Positions 61,217 through 64,000 of a stretch of 64,000 bases of DNA are shown here, piece after piece; within the stretch, counting starts at the first letter, position 1, and every line of letters begins with the position of its first letter. A program made the translations under genes and the position numbers. Location: assembly GCF_014779595.1 (NCBI RefSeq), contig NZ_JACXZT010000017.1, positions 151,125-215,124 on the forward strand, given 5' to 3'. This stretch comes from Halomonas sp. ML-15. GTDB taxonomy: Bacteria; Pseudomonadota; Gammaproteobacteria; Pseudomonadales; Halomonadaceae. Under the pieces are notes generated by a model. It had not been told where the DNA came from and ran no database searches. It was given only the letters and a program-made list of their open reading frames with translations.

Positions 61217-62110
61217 ATGTCACCGCGTCTCATCACGGTACTCGGCGGTACCGGCTTTGCCGGTCGGGCTATCGTTCGCGAGCTTATCGAGAGCGGCCAC
61301 CATGTGCGCCTCGCGGCGCGTCGACCTGCGCTACCCGCCTGGTACGACGATGGTGATCCGCTAAGCCTGGTGACAACCGACATCCGCGACGAGGCGAGTG
61401 TCAGCGTTGCGCTGGAGGGGGCCGACGGGGTGGTCAATGCGGTGAGTGGCTATGTGGAAACCCGGGAAGCAACATTCCAATCGATCCACGTGGACGGCGC
61501 GGCGCGGGTGGCCCGACTGGCTCGTCGAGCTGGCCTGTCGCAGTTGGTGCAGATTTCCGGCATCGGCGCCAGTCACGACTCGCCGTCGGCCTACGTGCGG
61601 GCTCGCGCCGCTGGCGAAGTTGCCCTGCTTGAGCACTTCCCCAAGGCGACGATCCTGCGCCCAAGCGTGCTGTTCGGGCCAGACGACGCCTTTCTCGCTT
61701 CGCTGCAGCGACTGGCGCGGCTACCGCTGATTCCACTGTTCGGCCGCGGCCAGACACGCCTGCAGCCGCTGCATGTCGATGACCTGGCGCGTGCCGTAGG
61801 TCGACTATTCTCTTCCACTCCACCGGCACACCGGCTGTTCGAACTGGGCGGCCCCGAGGTACTCAGCTACCGCGAGATCCTCGAACGAGTGATGAACGCT
61901 CAGGGGCAGCGCAAGCCGCTGCTGCCGGTTCCGTTTACGCTGTGGCGGCTGTTGGCCGCGCTGCTTGGGCGCCTGCCCAACCCACCGCTGACCCTCGACC
62001 AGGTGCTGCTAATGCAGCAGGACAATGTGGTCAATGCCGAGGTCGGGCACTTCGATGACCTCGGCATCCTGCCCCGCGCGCTAGAAGAGACACTGACCGC
62101 GGTGCGCTGA
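61217..62110 (+). CDS. NAD(P)-binding SDR-type protein (NDUFA9/NmrA-like)
   Basis: The 297-residue protein starts RLITVLGGTGFAGRAIVREL, a GxxGxxG nucleotide-binding site, followed by SARAGLSQLVQISGIGASH-type segments and YREILERVM. It is an atypical SDR close to the NDUFA9-like/NmrA branch. Its substrate is unknown. It starts two bases after the DsbA-like gene, so both are probably one unit. Confidence 0.85.
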   Translation: MSPRLITVLGGTGFAGRAIVRELIESGHHVRLAARRPALPAWYDDGDPLSLVTTDIRDEASVSVALEGADGVVNAVSGYVETREATFQSIHVDGAARVARLARRAGLSQLVQISGIGASHDSPSAYVRARAAGEVALLEHFPKATILRPSVLFGPDDAFLASLQRLARLPLIPLFGRGQTRLQPLHVDDLARAVGRLFSSTPPAHRLFELGGPEVLSYREILERVMNAQGQRKPLLPVPFTLWRLLAALLGRLPNPPLTLDQVLLMQQDNVVNAEVGHFDDLGILPRALEETLTAVR

Positions 62111-62114
62111 GTGA

Positions 62115-62921
62115 CTAGCGCGATAGCACCGGCATGGCCCCGCCACAGCCGTCGAAGACCTCACCATCGCGGGTGACCCGCACCGAAGTCTCGAACGGCG
62201 CACCGCTCATGCTGTCGCGACACGCCTCGGGGGTGATCACCACGCGCAGGTAGTTGCCCTGGGTGGTAGCGTGATAGACCCGCGAGCCTTCGCGGCTACC
62301 CTCTTCGGGCTCGGGAAGTTCGGTGCTTACGTCGCGGTCGTCGAAGGGCACCGAGAGACGCATGCCTGACTCGGTGATGGCCAGATTCCAGGCCGGCTCG
62401 GTACCGGTAGCGCGGAAGCCATCGTCGCGCTCCAGCTCGAAGAGCACGCCGTCCCATGGCGCCAGCGCGCGGGTATCGCTAAGCATCAACAGGGTACCGC
62501 CCAGTGTCGCCCAGTCCCCGTCGTCGCAGTCGAGGCGGTGACGCGCGACCTGCTCGCGCCCCTCGAGAGGCTCCAGATCGCCCTCCTGGAGCTGGAAATC
62601 ATTGCGCACCTGGTTGACCGGCAGCACCTCACCGATATGCGTAAGCGACTCGCAGTAGTGCTCGCCGAGGGCCAACCAGTCGTCGCTGATCCGCAGCCTA
62701 GCGCCGAGCCAGCTGTCGGCCTGTTCCGCGCTCATGGCGCTGACGCCGGGCTGATGAAAATCCACTACCCGCCATTCACCGACGAGCGCCGTATAGTCGC
62801 GACTCAGGTCGCTCTGCGCGGTGTCATCAGTACTTTGCCCCGGGGCATCCTGCTCACTGCCGCAGGCACTGAGACCCGCGATCATCAGCGACGCCGCCAT
62901 CATCCGTAATGCCTTGTTCAA
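62115..62921 (-). CDS. Putative lipoprotein with COG3650-like domain
   Basis: The 268-residue protein has a lipoprotein signal ending GLSAC (about residue 20), an acidic linker, and a C-terminal domain with FRATGTEPAWNLAI and later EACRDSMSGAPFETSVRV, the COG3650-type segment. It should be anchored in the outer or inner membrane on the periplasmic side. Its function is unknown. It converges on the SDR gene. Confidence 0.75.
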   Translation of the reverse strand: MNKALRMMAASLMIAGLSACGSEQDAPGQSTDDTAQSDLSRDYTALVGEWRVVDFHQPGVSAMSAEQADSWLGARLRISDDWLALGEHYCESLTHIGEVLPVNQVRNDFQLQEGDLEPLEGREQVARHRLDCDDGDWATLGGTLLMLSDTRALAPWDGVLFELERDDGFRATGTEPAWNLAITESGMRLSVPFDDRDVSTELPEPEEGSREGSRVYHATTQGNYLRVVITPEACRDSMSGAPFETSVRVTRDGEVFDGCGGAMPVLSR

Positions 62922-63020
62922 GGTCTGACTCCTAGCCGTTTGCCATCTTCCGCCTCTGCGGGACAGCTAGCATAGCGCATCTCAGTGCCCCCATCGCCAT
63001 CTGGGGAGCGACCAGATGCC

Positions 63021-63962
63021 TCATACCTTCCACGGCAGTGGCGGCGGCATCAGACGCTCGCCGGGATAGTCCGGGATCTGGCCGAAGCGCTCGCTGCCGG
63101 CTTCCCAGTCGCGCTGCGCCTCGGCAATCTCGGCCTTGCTGTGACCGACGAAATTCCACCAGATCAGCACCTCTTCTGCCAGCGGCTCGCCGCCGATCAA
63201 GATCGCACGACTGCCCGCGGGAAAACCGATTTGGACGCCGCTGCGGCCAAGCCCCAGATAGGCCAGCTCGTTGGTGGCGAAGGCGTCGCCATCCAGGGTC
63301 AGCTCGCCCTCCAGCGGCAGCAGCGCATACTCGAAGTCGTCGCGCAGCGGCAGATCCAGTGTAGTCGCCAGAGAGGCGGCGAGATCAATGCCAACCAGCG
63401 GCGAGAAAGCCAAGGTCGGCGCCGTATGACCAGCAAACTCGCCGATCAGCAGGGTCAGCTCCGCACCACGCTCCTGCCAGCGCGGCAGGTCGGGATAGTG
63501 GTCGAAGCGCGGCGCAGTATCGCGACTCGCCTCGGGCAGGGCGATCCATAGCTGGGCAGCATGCAGCTGGGGCTCATCCGGCAGTGACTGCTCGGTATGG
63601 CTGATGCCGTGGCCGGCGGTCATCAGGTTGACCTGCCCCGGGCGAATCACCTGCTCGCTACCCAGACTATCGCGATGCAACACCTCACCCGCGATCATCC
63701 AGGTGAAGGTCTGCAGGCCGATATGGGGATGCGGCCCGACCTGGAGCCCGGCACTCTCGCCCTTGAACACCGCAGGACCGGCATGATCGAGGAAGCACCA
63801 GGCACCGACTAGCCGCCGCTCCCGTGTCGGCAGCACGCGGTTGACCGGAATACCGCCAACATCGGCGCTGCGCGGCGCCACATGCTGTATCTGACGTTTG
63901 CCATCCACCACCGGACAATCCAGCGACGATGACAGTTTTCGGTCGTTGACGAGATTGCTCAT
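63021..63962 (-). CDS. Pirin-family bicupin
   Basis: The 313-residue protein has the pirin N-terminal cupin with the metal-site histidines in PHPHIGLQTFTW and MTAGHGISHTE, and a C-terminal cupin half (LALPEAS-type turn and later GEFAGHTAPTLA). It is a cytoplasmic protein that may bind Fe or act as a quercetinase-like oxidase; the role is unknown. Its ATG is at 63962 and it is complete. The last 38 bases of the window beyond it hold nothing I recognise. Confidence 0.9.
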   Translation of the reverse strand: MSNLVNDRKLSSSLDCPVVDGKRQIQHVAPRSADVGGIPVNRVLPTRERRLVGAWCFLDHAGPAVFKGESAGLQVGPHPHIGLQTFTWMIAGEVLHRDSLGSEQVIRPGQVNLMTAGHGISHTEQSLPDEPQLHAAQLWIALPEASRDTAPRFDHYPDLPRWQERGAELTLLIGEFAGHTAPTLAFSPLVGIDLAASLATTLDLPLRDDFEYALLPLEGELTLDGDAFATNELAYLGLGRSGVQIGFPAGSRAILIGGEPLAEEVLIWWNFVGHSKAEIAEAQRDWEAGSERFGQIPDYPGERLMPPPLPWKV

Positions 63963-64000
63963 GGGAGCCTCCTGTGAGCGGAATCAGGCAGTGCATCATC

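Overview
The window looks like chromosomal DNA of a moderately GC-rich gammaproteobacterium. It is most likely a member of the Halomonadaceae (Halomonas or a relative). The support is the gene mix: leuS-lptE-holA order, an Mrp-type antiporter, a QAT-family osmoprotectant ABC transporter, a hut operon with HutG and HutC, and a PA2778/PA2779 pair. This placement is inference from gene families. No rRNA, tRNA, CRISPR or prophage was seen.

Positions 1-17,800 (all minus strand) hold a surface-polysaccharide locus. Reading in the transcription direction there is a WbpM/CapD-type dehydratase, then a leader with a plausible promoter and an exact ops element (the RfaH recruitment site). After these come wza-wzb-wzc, a UDP-glucuronate 4-epimerase, ugd, rfbB, a P-loop protein, rfbA, a VioA-like aminotransferase, a CapK/PaaK-like adenylate-forming enzyme, a PglD/VioB-like acyltransferase, a Wzx-type flippase and a GT2 glycosyltransferase, and finally the start of cysD. 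The distal genes are visibly AT-rich compared with their flanks, which suggests an exchanged serotype cassette. Because rfbC and rfbD are absent, the likely product is a dTDP-4-amino-4,6-dideoxyhexose that may carry an unusual N-acyl group. No Wzy polymerase or initiating phosphoglycosyl transferase is present in the window.

Positions 18,167-30,080 carry leuS-lptE-holA, a PNPOx-like protein, a WYL regulator read through into a glutathione S-transferase with a palindromic operator inside the junction, and a heme-copper oxidase operon. The oxidase has a subunit II with two c-type hemes and two different subunit III genes. A small membrane protein follows.

Positions 30,358-39,950 are histidine utilisation: hutC, a YjiH-type membrane protein, hutI-hutG-hutU-hutH and a YuiF-type transporter. 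Two identical TGTATATACA palindromes sit in the divergent YjiH/hutI promoter region. A nested inverted-repeat element separates hutU from hutH.

Positions 40,100-45,313 encode a non-canonical Mrp/Mbh-like antiporter in the order E-F-G-(DUF4040+B)-C-(D+D). There is no MrpA, and the last protein of 942 residues is a tandem fusion of two antiporter modules with complementary losses of key charged residues. The remainder carries ychJ, a P2-type cation ATPase, a GAF-GGDEF-EAL protein, an osmoprotectant ABC operon, a nitrilase-family hydrolase, the PA2779/PA2778 pair, a ketopantoate-reductase-like enzyme, a PEBP-like protein, a TetR-type regulator, yjbQ, phnA/yjdM and several small or conserved genes. 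A 160-bp element with terminal inverted repeats (MITE-like) sits between yjbQ and phnA and appears to supply the end of yjbQ.
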